Origin: Candidatus Anaerobiospirillum pullistercoris
Lineage (GTDB): Bacteria > Pseudomonadota > Gammaproteobacteria > Enterobacterales > Succinivibrionaceae
NCBI GenBank assembly: GCA_019114785.1
Contig: DXEV01000222.1
Coordinates: forward strand, 1 to 52,084
Direction: 5' to 3'
DNA length: 52,084 nucleotides
The position numbers were made by a program, and so were the translations under genes. Positions 45,488-52,084 of the stretch are shown one piece after another. Within the stretch, counting starts at the first letter, position 1, and the number at the start of each line of letters is the position of its first letter. The notes beneath the pieces were generated by a model. The model had not been told where the DNA came from. It did not search any database and saw only the letters and a program-made list of their open reading frames with translations.

Positions 45488-45857
45488 GCTTAATATAAGC
45501 TCTAAGCTTATGCCCTAAGCAGAAAGCTATCAGGCTGTCCCTGCCGCATTGCAGCTTGATTCACTTTCTGAGTCTGACCATTGGCCAAGGCTGACCATCG
45601 GTACAGGCTGACTGCACAACGGTGCTTAGGAATGCCGTCCTTAACACCGTGTTATTTGGTCATGTCTAGACTCATGACTCTAACCTGATTTTTAGTTTGT
45701 TTCTGGTCGTAGCTGTCACCAAGATTACGACCCTACTTAGAGCTTAGATACCAGTTCCTCTCGCTGGGCTAAGCTGTTTTCGTTTCTCCCTCCCTATTAG
45801 TCTGCTATTCCATCCCCTCAGCAGGATATAGCGCAGTGGAGAGCACAGGATAATTCC
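45488..45857. other. Spacer between rbsK-like gene and rbsD
   Basis: 370 bases, no gene seen. A tight hairpin ATAAGCT/AGCTTAT (45495-45511) follows the rbsK stop. Another possible stem, ACGGTG/CACCGT, lies around 45620-45652. Confidence 0.45.
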
Positions 45858-46259
45858 ATGAAAAAGATTGGTTGCCTCAACTCTGAGCTCTCCTACGTCT
45901 TGGCCAAATTAGGCCACTTTGACACCCTCACTATTGGTGATTGCGGCCTTCCTGTCCCAAAGGGCGTGCAGCGCATTGATCTTGCCGTTACCTACGGTGT
46001 TCCTGCCTTTAAGGACGTCTTTAAGGTCGTAGACGCCGAGGCTAAGTTCCAAAAGGTCACTATTGCCAGCGAGGCCCGTGAGCAGAACCCAGAGTTTTAC
46101 CAGTTCATCCATGACTGGGCTCAGCAAAACGGTGTCGAGGTAGTCGAAGTACCTCACACTGAGTTTAAGCAGCAGTCGGCTTCTTCGGTAGCGGTAGTGC
46201 GCACTGGCGAATGCAAGCCTTACTGCAACGTGATCCTTGAGTCTAACGTTTCGTTTTAG
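45858..46259 (+). CDS. rbsD: D-ribose pyranase
   Basis: A 133-residue RbsD/FucU protein that interconverts the pyranose and furanose forms of ribose so that ribokinase can use it. The sequence follows E. coli RbsD: LNSELSYVLAKLGHFDTLTIGDCGLPVPKGVQRIDLAVTYGVP with the catalytic His in GHFDTL, and the C-terminal VRTGECKPYCNVIL. An AGGAT ribosome site lies before the ATG. It sits 370 bases after the ribokinase gene. Confidence 0.94.
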   Translation: MKKIGCLNSELSYVLAKLGHFDTLTIGDCGLPVPKGVQRIDLAVTYGVPAFKDVFKVVDAEAKFQKVTIASEAREQNPEFYQFIHDWAQQNGVEVVEVPHTEFKQQSASSVAVVRTGECKPYCNVILESNVSF

Positions 46260-46845
46260 CAGGTCTTAGGCCCTAAACGGCCTCTAAGCCTTTTCAGCTT
46301 CACAGCTGACAAAGCTCATAGATTGGCAGCAAGTTATAGAGCACTGCACTCTCAGCTTGCTGCTACTTAATAGAGACCTGCTGTAGTGCACCGCATCTTT
46401 GTTCTCCGTGGCAATTGAGAGCATAGCCAAACAAAAAACTACAGCCCAAACCTGCGCATCCACCTACGCCGAACTACCTAAACCTGCACCTACCATGAAG
46501 GCTACACGTTCTGAGTAGCAGTAGTAGTAGTTTTAGTGGCCGTGACTGGGGCCATAACTATGGCAATAGCCATGGCTGTGGCCATGGCAGTGGCTATAGC
46601 TGTAGCTGTGGCTGTGGCTGTGGCTGTGACAGTAGTAACGGCAATAGCAGTAGAAGCAAAAGAGGCAGTAGTGACAGCTATAGCGCTCACCAGATAGAGC
46701 AGTGCCCTCCAAGGTTAACTCCTCTTGCTGAGCTGCAATCTGCTTTACTTTTCGCAGCAATGGCTAGCTATATAGGCTCTTAACCTACCCTAATTACCCA
46801 CGGTATAACAAATCTTGCGCCCTACAGTGACAGCTGGAGATTGTC
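46260..46845. other. Spacer between rbsD and AraC-type gene, with hexamer repeat
   Basis: 585 bases without a supportable gene. The minus-strand open frames at 46502-46760 translate only the repeat (Ala/Thr or His/Ser/Tyr tracts) and were rejected. The hexamer array is listed separately. Confidence 0.55.
46551..46628. repeat. Hexanucleotide tandem repeat (GCYRTR, 13 units)
   Basis: Units GCCATA ACTATG GCAATA, GCCATG GCTGTG GCCATG, GCAGTG GCTATA GCTGTA, then GCTGTG four times in a row (46605-46628). It is more perfect toward the right, as in an expanding tract, and lies about 220 bases before the regulator start codon. Confidence 0.8.
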
Positions 46846-48303
46846 ATGACAGCACCTCTCAATTCCCTGCCACCAAACGTTTCTCTCTCTTCGCTTGTTC
46901 ATCATAAGAGATCAGCCTCCAGCTCTTCCCCTGCATCTAAAATGCACTCTTCTCAAGAACAAGGGGCGGGCGCTGTGAACGCCTCTGGCTCTATGCCAAG
47001 CTCTGACCCTCTTACTGCCTCTGGGCAAGAGTCTTTATTGCTTCAAGGCCCTGAACACGATCACTCGGCTATTGGCATTAAAGTCCTGCCTGTGGCCTAT
47101 GCCTTGTCTTTACTCTCGCAGCTCTTTCCTATTCCCTTGCATGTCTTTGACAGCAATGGCCACTATCTGAAAAAGCTCGATAACGGCGATGATGACAATT
47201 GGAATGTGCTGTATACCGATATTGCCTATCGCAAATCTTTGATCGCAGAGGTCAAAGAACAACGCCTCACACTGTTTACCTCAGAGCGTCCTGTGCTCTT
47301 AGGCGGAGTCGCCTTAGCCGACAACTTAATTTTACTTATGGGCCCCGTGGTTACTTCCCAAGTGGACTCTAACTTCACCAAGCTTTTTGCTGCTAAGCAT
47401 CAAGCTTATAACGTGGCTTTACAGCTCTGTACCCCCGCCAAATTGGCCTCGATGCTGCTGCTGATCAATGCCGCCATCACTGGAGAAAAGGTCTCTTTAA
47501 CCTCATTTTTGGATCGCTTTTTCATACATGATGACACCTTGCAACAGACTATGAGCACGGCCGCCGACATCTTCTACCATGAGACTGTAGTCTCACGGCC
47601 ACATAACCCGATCTCCTTTGAACGCGACATTATCGAAGCCGTGAAAAATGGCGACCAAGAAGCTCTTGATCGCGCCCTTAATTCACCTTTTGCCTCGATG
47701 CGCGGTACTCTCGCCTCTGATCGGCTACGCTCACAAAAGAACCTTGCAATAGTCGATATCACTCTCGCCTCTCGTGCTCTGATTGATACCGGCTTTTCGG
47801 CCGAAGAAGCCTTCATCATGTCTGATGCCTTCATCCGCAGTGTGGAGGAGTCCAAAGACTACGAAGAGGTTTCGGCTTTAGCTCGTGCCTGTGCAGTACG
47901 CTGTACGCAGCTGGTACAAAAACAACGCGAAGACGCCAAATACAAAAACACCATTAAAAGTCCATTGGTGCAGCAGGCTTGTGATTACATCGATCGCCAC
48001 GCCTTTACCAAGCTCGACGTTAAAGCCATTGCCAATCACCTCAACGTCAGCGTGGGCTACCTGTCTAAGCTCTTTAAGCGTGAGCAAAAGATCACCATGT
48101 CTGACTATATGCGCAAGCGCAAGATTGAGCTAGCAACAATGATGCTGTCCAATACAGATCAAAGTATCGACGAGATCGCCCTATCTCTATCCTTTTGCTC
48201 CCAAAGCCACTTCGGTGCAGTCTTCCAAAAAGAAATGGGCTGTACCCCAGCCTCCTACCGCAAGCGCATACGTTTACAAAGTGGCAACCTGCAAATGGCT
48301 TAG
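46846..48303 (+). CDS. AraC-family transcriptional regulator
   Basis: A 485-residue regulator with a C-terminal AraC/XylS double helix-turn-helix at residues about 380-475: VKAIANHLNVSVGYLSKLFKREQ, then SIDEIALSLSFCSQSHFGAVFQKEMGCTPASYRK. The first 65 residues are Ser/Ala-rich low complexity. Residues about 70-350 form a large unrecognised sensing region that includes PIPLHVFDSNGHYLKKLDN. Ribosome site GGAG lies before the ATG. Lying inside the ribose locus where LacI-type RbsR would be expected elsewhere, it is the likely local activator (inference). No membrane segment is seen. Confidence 0.85.
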   Translation: MTAPLNSLPPNVSLSSLVHHKRSASSSSPASKMHSSQEQGAGAVNASGSMPSSDPLTASGQESLLLQGPEHDHSAIGIKVLPVAYALSLLSQLFPIPLHVFDSNGHYLKKLDNGDDDNWNVLYTDIAYRKSLIAEVKEQRLTLFTSERPVLLGGVALADNLILLMGPVVTSQVDSNFTKLFAAKHQAYNVALQLCTPAKLASMLLLINAAITGEKVSLTSFLDRFFIHDDTLQQTMSTAADIFYHETVVSRPHNPISFERDIIEAVKNGDQEALDRALNSPFASMRGTLASDRLRSQKNLAIVDITLASRALIDTGFSAEEAFIMSDAFIRSVEESKDYEEVSALARACAVRCTQLVQKQREDAKYKNTIKSPLVQQACDYIDRHAFTKLDVKAIANHLNVSVGYLSKLFKREQKITMSDYMRKRKIELATMMLSNTDQSIDEIALSLSFCSQSHFGAVFQKEMGCTPASYRKRIRLQSGNLQMA

Positions 48304-49083
48304 ACGCTCAACCCTATTTCCCTTATGGCCACTACCACCAGTGGCCTATGTGTGCTCTCGATATCCCGATATATAAGCGGAATATCGCTTACAACTTTCG
48401 CCACTCACATAAATTGCTCCCCTATTTTCCTCAAAAAATTCGCCTTTTTACAAATTTGTGAACTGAGCTCAAATTTTCTTGCTCTTAAGATGATTGTCAT
48501 GACAAAAAGGACATTTTTTTGAGAATGCGTTTTTTCCAAAATGTTTATCATGAACACACTAAAGAGATAAGGGCAAAAAGCACATCATGCCCACTTTGTT
48601 TGCTATAAGCACAATTTGCGATTTAACTACGAATAAAGGTCAAATTTAAGCCTTTATACAGAGCGCAAATTTTTTAAAAAGCACAGCTGAGCGTGCACTT
48701 TATAGTGCACATTTGATTGCGATTTTTCTGGGTGCTGCGCTCACATTTTGGTCAGGTATGCTTTCATCCTTTATCACTTTTGTGTGCGTTTATTCGTCTG
48801 AACAGACTTCCGCGAGGTAAACCTCTGCCCTGCAAGGGTTTACCTCCAAGGGGATGCAACGACCACTTCTGGTTAGGCAGCCTTTGTTATTAGGATTGTC
48901 AGGCTTGCCACCTGCTATACGGCTTTACTGCTCTTGAGGTTACGGCATGATCTCAAAAGTGGTGTGGTGAAAAGTCATATAGTCGGTGTTGTTATTCTCA
49001 GGGCGGCACCTGAAAGTAGCACAGCCAAAAGGCTCGTTGACGAAGTTTGTTATTCGCTTGTCGGTTCTTTGGAGTTGTTTCCT
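48304..49083. promoter_or_regulatory. rbsB upstream regulatory region with repeated AT-rich half-sites
   Basis: 780 bases between regulator and rbsB, with no gene. It has an inverted repeat AAATTTG (48452-48458) / CAAATTT (48470-48476 region), a perfect operator-like GTGCACT-TTAT-AGTGCAC (48693-48710), and several further AAATTT- and TTGCGATTT-type units between 48600 and 48725. This is a plausible control region for rbsB. The exact promoter was not fixed. The rbsB ribosome site TTGGAG is near 49068. Confidence 0.5.
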
Positions 49084-50058
49084 ATGAAGTTTTCCAAGTT
49101 TTTCACGGCCGTAGCTATGTGCTGTGCTGTTGGTACTTTTGCTACCTCTTCCTTTGCTGCTGATGCAGCCGCTCCTAAGCGTTTAACTGGTGGTGGCTCC
49201 AACATCATGTACATCATCACCCCATCTCACTCCAACCCATTCTTCAAGACTGAGGCTGAAGTGGCCGCTGCTACCGCCAAAGAGCTGGGCTATGAGGTGA
49301 AGACCGTTTCTCACGACGACAGCCCAGTAAAGCAAAGCGAGCTCTTTGAGACCGCCATTTCCGATCGCGCTGCTGCTATTATCTGCGACAACGCCGGTGC
49401 TGATGCTACTGTGGCCGCTGTGCAACGTGCTTACGACAACAACATTCCTACTTTCTTAATCGACCGTGAAATCAACGAGCAAGGCATTGCCATCGCTCAG
49501 ATCGTTGCCAACAACTACCAAGGCGCTAAGGAAGCTGCTGAAGTCTTCGTTGAGGTCATGGAAGAAGAAGGTGAGTATGCTGAGCTCTTCGGTATCGACT
49601 CCGACACCAATGCTCAGACCCGTTCTACCGCTTTCCACGAGGTGATCGACCAATATCCTGATATGAAGTTAGTGGCTGTCCAAACTGCTAACTGGGACCA
49701 AAACCTCGCTTACCAAAAGACTGAGACCATCCTCCAGTCCTTCCCTAACTTAAAGGGCATCATCAGTGGTAACGACAACATGGCTGTGGGTGCCGCCGCT
49801 GCTGCCAAGGCCGCTGGTAAGACCTTACACATCATCGCTGTTGATGGTTCCAACGACGCTCGTGACGAGATCATCGCTGGCAACATGACCGCTACTGCTA
49901 TGCAGCCTGCTGCTTTAATCGCTGAGATGGCTGTGCGTCAGGCTGATCAATACTTAAAGACCGGTTCTACTGGCAAGCCAGAGAAGCAACTGATCGACTG
50001 CGAACTCATCACTGTTGACAACGCTAAGAAGCTCAACAACTTCGCTTTAAGCGAATAA
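49084..50058 (+). CDS. rbsB: Periplasmic ribose-type sugar-binding protein
   Basis: A 324-residue periplasmic binding protein of the RbsB type (Peripla_BP_4). The signal peptide MKFSKFFTAVAMCCAVGTFATSSFA likely is cut after Ala25. The mature protein has the two-lobe pattern: ITPSHSNPFFKTEAEVAAATAKELGYEV, AAIICDNAGADATVAAVQRAYDNNIPTFLIDREIN, FGIDSDTNAQTRSTAFHEVID, ISGNDNMAVGAAAAAKAAGK and IAVDGSNDARDEI. The ATG at 49084 has TTGGAG eight bases upstream; the longer frame from 48934 would hide the signal peptide. It is followed by a DUF2291 gene and the ABC ATPase. Confidence 0.93.
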   Translation: MKFSKFFTAVAMCCAVGTFATSSFAADAAAPKRLTGGGSNIMYIITPSHSNPFFKTEAEVAAATAKELGYEVKTVSHDDSPVKQSELFETAISDRAAAIICDNAGADATVAAVQRAYDNNIPTFLIDREINEQGIAIAQIVANNYQGAKEAAEVFVEVMEEEGEYAELFGIDSDTNAQTRSTAFHEVIDQYPDMKLVAVQTANWDQNLAYQKTETILQSFPNLKGIISGNDNMAVGAAAAAKAAGKTLHIIAVDGSNDARDEIIAGNMTATAMQPAALIAEMAVRQADQYLKTGSTGKPEKQLIDCELITVDNAKKLNNFALSE

Positions 50059-50708
50059 CGCTTGAGGCCCACGCGCTTCATTGCAAGGCAGCTTGCCTGC
50101 AAGGCAAACTGACCTGCAAGGCAAGCTTGCCTAGCAAAACAAGTTGGGCCTAACTCCTCAGACGTGCCCTTAAGCGTAAAGCTTGAGGGCATGGGAAAAC
50201 GATCCTCATAACTCAATGACCTCTCCTGCCATGGTTTTTACCCATGGAAACCACTCTAGTAGAGCAATGGCTACAGGAGCTGCTTCGTAGAACAGGCATG
50301 GTGGAGAGGCATTTTTTGCGATTTCCAGAACTTCACCATCTCCATGGCTTCAGTCATGGTCTTAGGAAAGAAGTCTTGTCTACTAACTTCAGCTCCTATT
50401 CTGCTGAAGTCGTACTCACAACTGCGAGGGAGCTCACCTCCAGTTGCACTGAGCTGTCCTTTCTTGGCCTCCGAGCGCTGCACTTGGCCGTTTTTGGTTT
50501 ACTGATCTTAGTTCCGGTGACTTTTTGTCTAAGCCTGCCGTGCCCGAGGTGTATCTACACTTTGCGTTTGCGCACTTAGCACCGGATAGAGCTCACCATA
50601 CAGGCAACCATAAACAGCGCAGTAAATAGCGCGTAGCAAGAGGAAGAGGATGTTCAGTTCAGATCAGACAAGCACTCTGGCCTGAATGTGAAGTGGGTGG
50701 AGGAACCA
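50059..50708. other. Spacer between rbsB and DUF2291 gene, hairpin-rich
   Basis: 650 bases. The first 135 hold repeated CTGCAAGGCAA units and the 12-bp palindrome GGCAAGCTTGCC (50120-50131). They also hold an 11-bp hairpin TGCCCTTAAGC (50165-50175), loop GTAAA, GCTTGAGGGCA (50181-50191) lacking a T-run. Such structures could reduce read-through so that rbsB is made in excess over the transporter. The overlapping open frames at 50244-50579 (plus) and 50271-50483 (minus) show no family marks and are not called. Confidence 0.5.
50082..50191 (+). repeat. GCAAGGC/AAGCTTGCC repeats and strong hairpin after rbsB
   Basis: Two CTGCAAGGCAA copies sit about 16 bases apart, followed by the palindrome at 50120-50131 and the 11-bp stem at 50165-50191. 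It resembles the AAGCTTGC cluster at 9488-9542. Confidence 0.55.
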
Positions 50709-51362
50709 ATGTCCTTATTCTCATCCAAGCGCAATATCATCATTGCCGCCCTTGCGGCCCTCTTCGTGATTTACTCTTTTGCTACCGTCACCGTAGTCAA
50801 AGAGGGTGAAGAAGCCAAACTTACTGGTGAAGTTGCTTTTGATCCAACCTCTGTGGCTACCAATTTCTGGCAGCAAGATGCCGAGTCCTATTTCTCCGCA
50901 GGCGCTACCGACTTCGTGACCTTAGTCAACGAGTCTAATGGCGATTTCACCTCTCTGGCCTCTAAATATGGCCACTACTCCATGGGTGACAGCGGCGAGC
51001 TCTCTTTCATCGTCAAAGGCACCGGTACCGTTGATACCGTCAAGAACAAGCTGCGTGCTGGCTATCTTGCTCTGAAGGTTGACGGCTACACAGGCAACGC
51101 TCAGATCCGCCTGCAAATTGGCCCAGTCTTCAAGGGTTCTGCTGTACGCGACACCATCTCCAAGATCAGCTATCGCGACTACAAGAATCAGATCGAATGG
51201 GCTCAAGTATCTGTCGCCTTCCACGACCTGATCTCCAAGGAAATCTTAGCCCCAATCGACATGAACTCCATGCAGGGCAAAAAGGTGGAATTTATCGGTT
51301 GCTTTACCGTTGGCCGTCCATCTCAGATCTTAATCACCCCTGTGTCTCTCAAGGTGCTCTAA
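50709..51362 (+). CDS. DUF2291-family envelope protein of the ribose locus
   Basis: A 217-residue protein with an N-terminal hydrophobic anchor (NIIIAALAALFVIYSFATVTVV, residues about 9-30) and no lipobox Cys, although DUF2291 members are often called lipoproteins. The body (KEGEEAKLTGEVAFDPTSVATNFWQ..., GTGTVDTVKNKLRAGYLALKVDGYTGNAQIRLQIGPVFKG..., RDYKNQIEWAQVS) matches the family pattern as I know it. DUF2291 genes are typically next to sugar ABC transporters; this one lies between rbsB and the ATPase gene, 24 bases from the latter. Role unknown. ATG at 50709 follows GGAGGAA. Confidence 0.75.
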   Translation: MSLFSSKRNIIIAALAALFVIYSFATVTVVKEGEEAKLTGEVAFDPTSVATNFWQQDAESYFSAGATDFVTLVNESNGDFTSLASKYGHYSMGDSGELSFIVKGTGTVDTVKNKLRAGYLALKVDGYTGNAQIRLQIGPVFKGSAVRDTISKISYRDYKNQIEWAQVSVAFHDLISKEILAPIDMNSMQGKKVEFIGCFTVGRPSQILITPVSLKVL

Positions 51363-51386
51363 GGCTTTAGCAGGAAAGGAGTTCCT

Positions 51387-52084
51387 ATGGCTGACGAAAT
51401 TTATCTACACGCCGAAAAGATCGACAAGATCTATCCAGGTACCAAGGCCTTAGACCAAGTGTCTTTCGACATTAAGCGCGGTAAGGTCAATGTCCTGATC
51501 GGCGAAAACGGTGCTGGCAAATCAACTCTGATGCGCATCATCGCAGGTATTGAGCAACCAAGTGCAGGCAAGCTCTATCTGCAAGGCAAAGAGGTGTCAT
51601 TTAACTCCACCGTAGATGCCCGTGCTCATGGCATCGCCATTATTCACCAAGAGCTGTGCTTGTTCCCGAACCTCACTGTGTTCCAGAACCTGTTCATGGC
51701 CTCAGAGCGCACTAAGAGCGGCATTCTTGACGACGCTGAGCACCGTAAGCTCGCCCGCCAAGTCTTAGGTCGCCTTAACTATCCAATTGATCCTGATACC
51801 CGTGTTGGTGACCTGCGTGTAGGTCAGCAGCAGATGATCGAGATCGCCCGTAACCTGCTCATTCCTAACCTCAAGATCTTGATCATGGATGAGCCAACCT
51901 CCTCGCTCTCGGAGCAAGAGGTGGACGTGCTCTTCAACATCATGCGCGAGCTTACAGCCTCGGGTATCTCCATCGTATACATCTCTCACCGTCTAGAAGA
52001 GCTCATGCGCATCGGTGACTTCGTGACCATCTTCCGTGATGGCCGCTTAGTGGCCGAAGCTGCGGTCAAGGACATCGACGTGCC
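51387..52084 (+). CDS. rbsA: Ribose-type ABC transporter ATPase, 3' end beyond window
   Basis: The frame is open from the ATG at 51387 (AAAGGA six bases upstream) to the last base, 232 codons. The first ABC cassette has Walker A GENGAGKST, Q-loop IIHQELCLFPNLTV, signature LRVGQQQM (the SGG-variant usual in sugar-family duplicated ATPases) and Walker B LIMDEPTSSLS with YISHRLEE. RbsA-type ATPases have two cassettes in one chain, so the second and probably the permease RbsC lie beyond the window. It energises import of sugar delivered by the rbsB product. Confidence 0.93.
   Translation, partial: MADEIYLHAEKIDKIYPGTKALDQVSFDIKRGKVNVLIGENGAGKSTLMRIIAGIEQPSAGKLYLQGKEVSFNSTVDARAHGIAIIHQELCLFPNLTVFQNLFMASERTKSGILDDAEHRKLARQVLGRLNYPIDPDTRVGDLRVGQQQMIEIARNLLIPNLKILIMDEPTSSLSEQEVDVLFNIMRELTASGISIVYISHRLEELMRIGDFVTIFRDGRLVAEAAVKDIDV

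Noticed and set aside
46502-46760. Minus-strand frames with Ala-Thr or His-Ser-Tyr tracts
   Set aside because: They merely translate the hexamer repeat; no ribosome site or conserved domain is seen.
48452-48476. CRP binding site before rbsB
   Set aside because: TGTGA is followed by TCAAA with seven rather than six bases between and the palindrome has an odd centre, so it does not fit the CRP consensus well.
50244-50579. Plus-strand 111-residue frame (and minus-strand 50271-50483)
   Set aside because: No ribosome site, no domain and mutually overlapping; could be coding remnants but unsupported.

Overview
The window looks like chromosomal DNA from a motile, glycogen-storing gammaproteobacterium. 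MutH is restricted to a subset of Gammaproteobacteria. TrmO, SrmB-like helicase, EttA, SdhE, an RcsF-like lipoprotein and EI-Ntr (PtsP) agree with that. Together with CstA, flagellin, GlgC/GlgA and sugar-scavenging genes, the set suggests an Aeromonadales-type gut anaerobe such as Succinivibrionaceae (inference, no phylogeny was run). By my count only about 73% of the window is coding. Many genes stand alone with several hundred bases of spacer.

Layout. 1-800: 3' part of a TnpB (IS200/IS605 type) followed by a run of hairpins resembling its guide-RNA scaffold. 1.0-1.4 kb: possible promoter-to-terminator small RNA. 1.76-3.05 kb: radical SAM protein with an Ala-rich tail. 3.2-5.5 kb: two tandem SnoaL-like/GGDEF proteins. 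5.9-6.9 kb: flagellin. 7.7-14.2 kb: ettA, then on the minus strand a GNAT enzyme, a YcdX-type PHP phosphatase, a HAD-NUDIX fusion, trmO and an RcsF-like lipoprotein. 15.0-18.4 kb: glgC and glgA. 18.5-20.4 kb: a small HTH-like protein and gltX. 21.2-22.7 kb: cstA. 23.2-25.8 kb: enzyme I of the PTS with a 300-residue low-complexity N-terminal extension. 26.0-30.8 kb: four-carbon acid-sugar kinase, tRNA-Gly(CCC), an SDR/RpiB-like pair resembling DhuD/DhuI of unsaturated uronate breakdown, and nagA. 31.0-38.5 kb (minus): SrmB-like helicase, sdhE, glmS, thyA, ptsP. 38.9-41.2 kb: mutH and a stand-alone CBM48-like glycogen-binding protein. 41.4-44.1 kb: initiator tRNA-fMet, then a GmrSD-like DUF262/DUF1524 protein lying between direct repeats of a tRNA-fMet-type terminator. 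44.5 kb to end: a ribose-type locus (rbsK-like, rbsD, AraC-type regulator, rbsB, DUF2291 protein, partial rbsA).

How the genes fit together. Sugar supply (ribose ABC system, uronate isomerase/dehydrogenase, NagA, PTS enzyme I, CstA) feeds central metabolism and glycogen storage (GlgC, GlgA, possibly the CBM48 protein). PtsP and two probable diguanylate cyclases are regulatory inputs. The most distinctive region is the DUF262 gene bounded by terminator repeats beside tRNA-fMet. Other notable points are the EI extension, the paired SnoaL-GGDEF genes, hexanucleotide repeat tracts, and the DhuI/DhuD/NagA grouping, which points to use of host glycosaminoglycan-type sugars.
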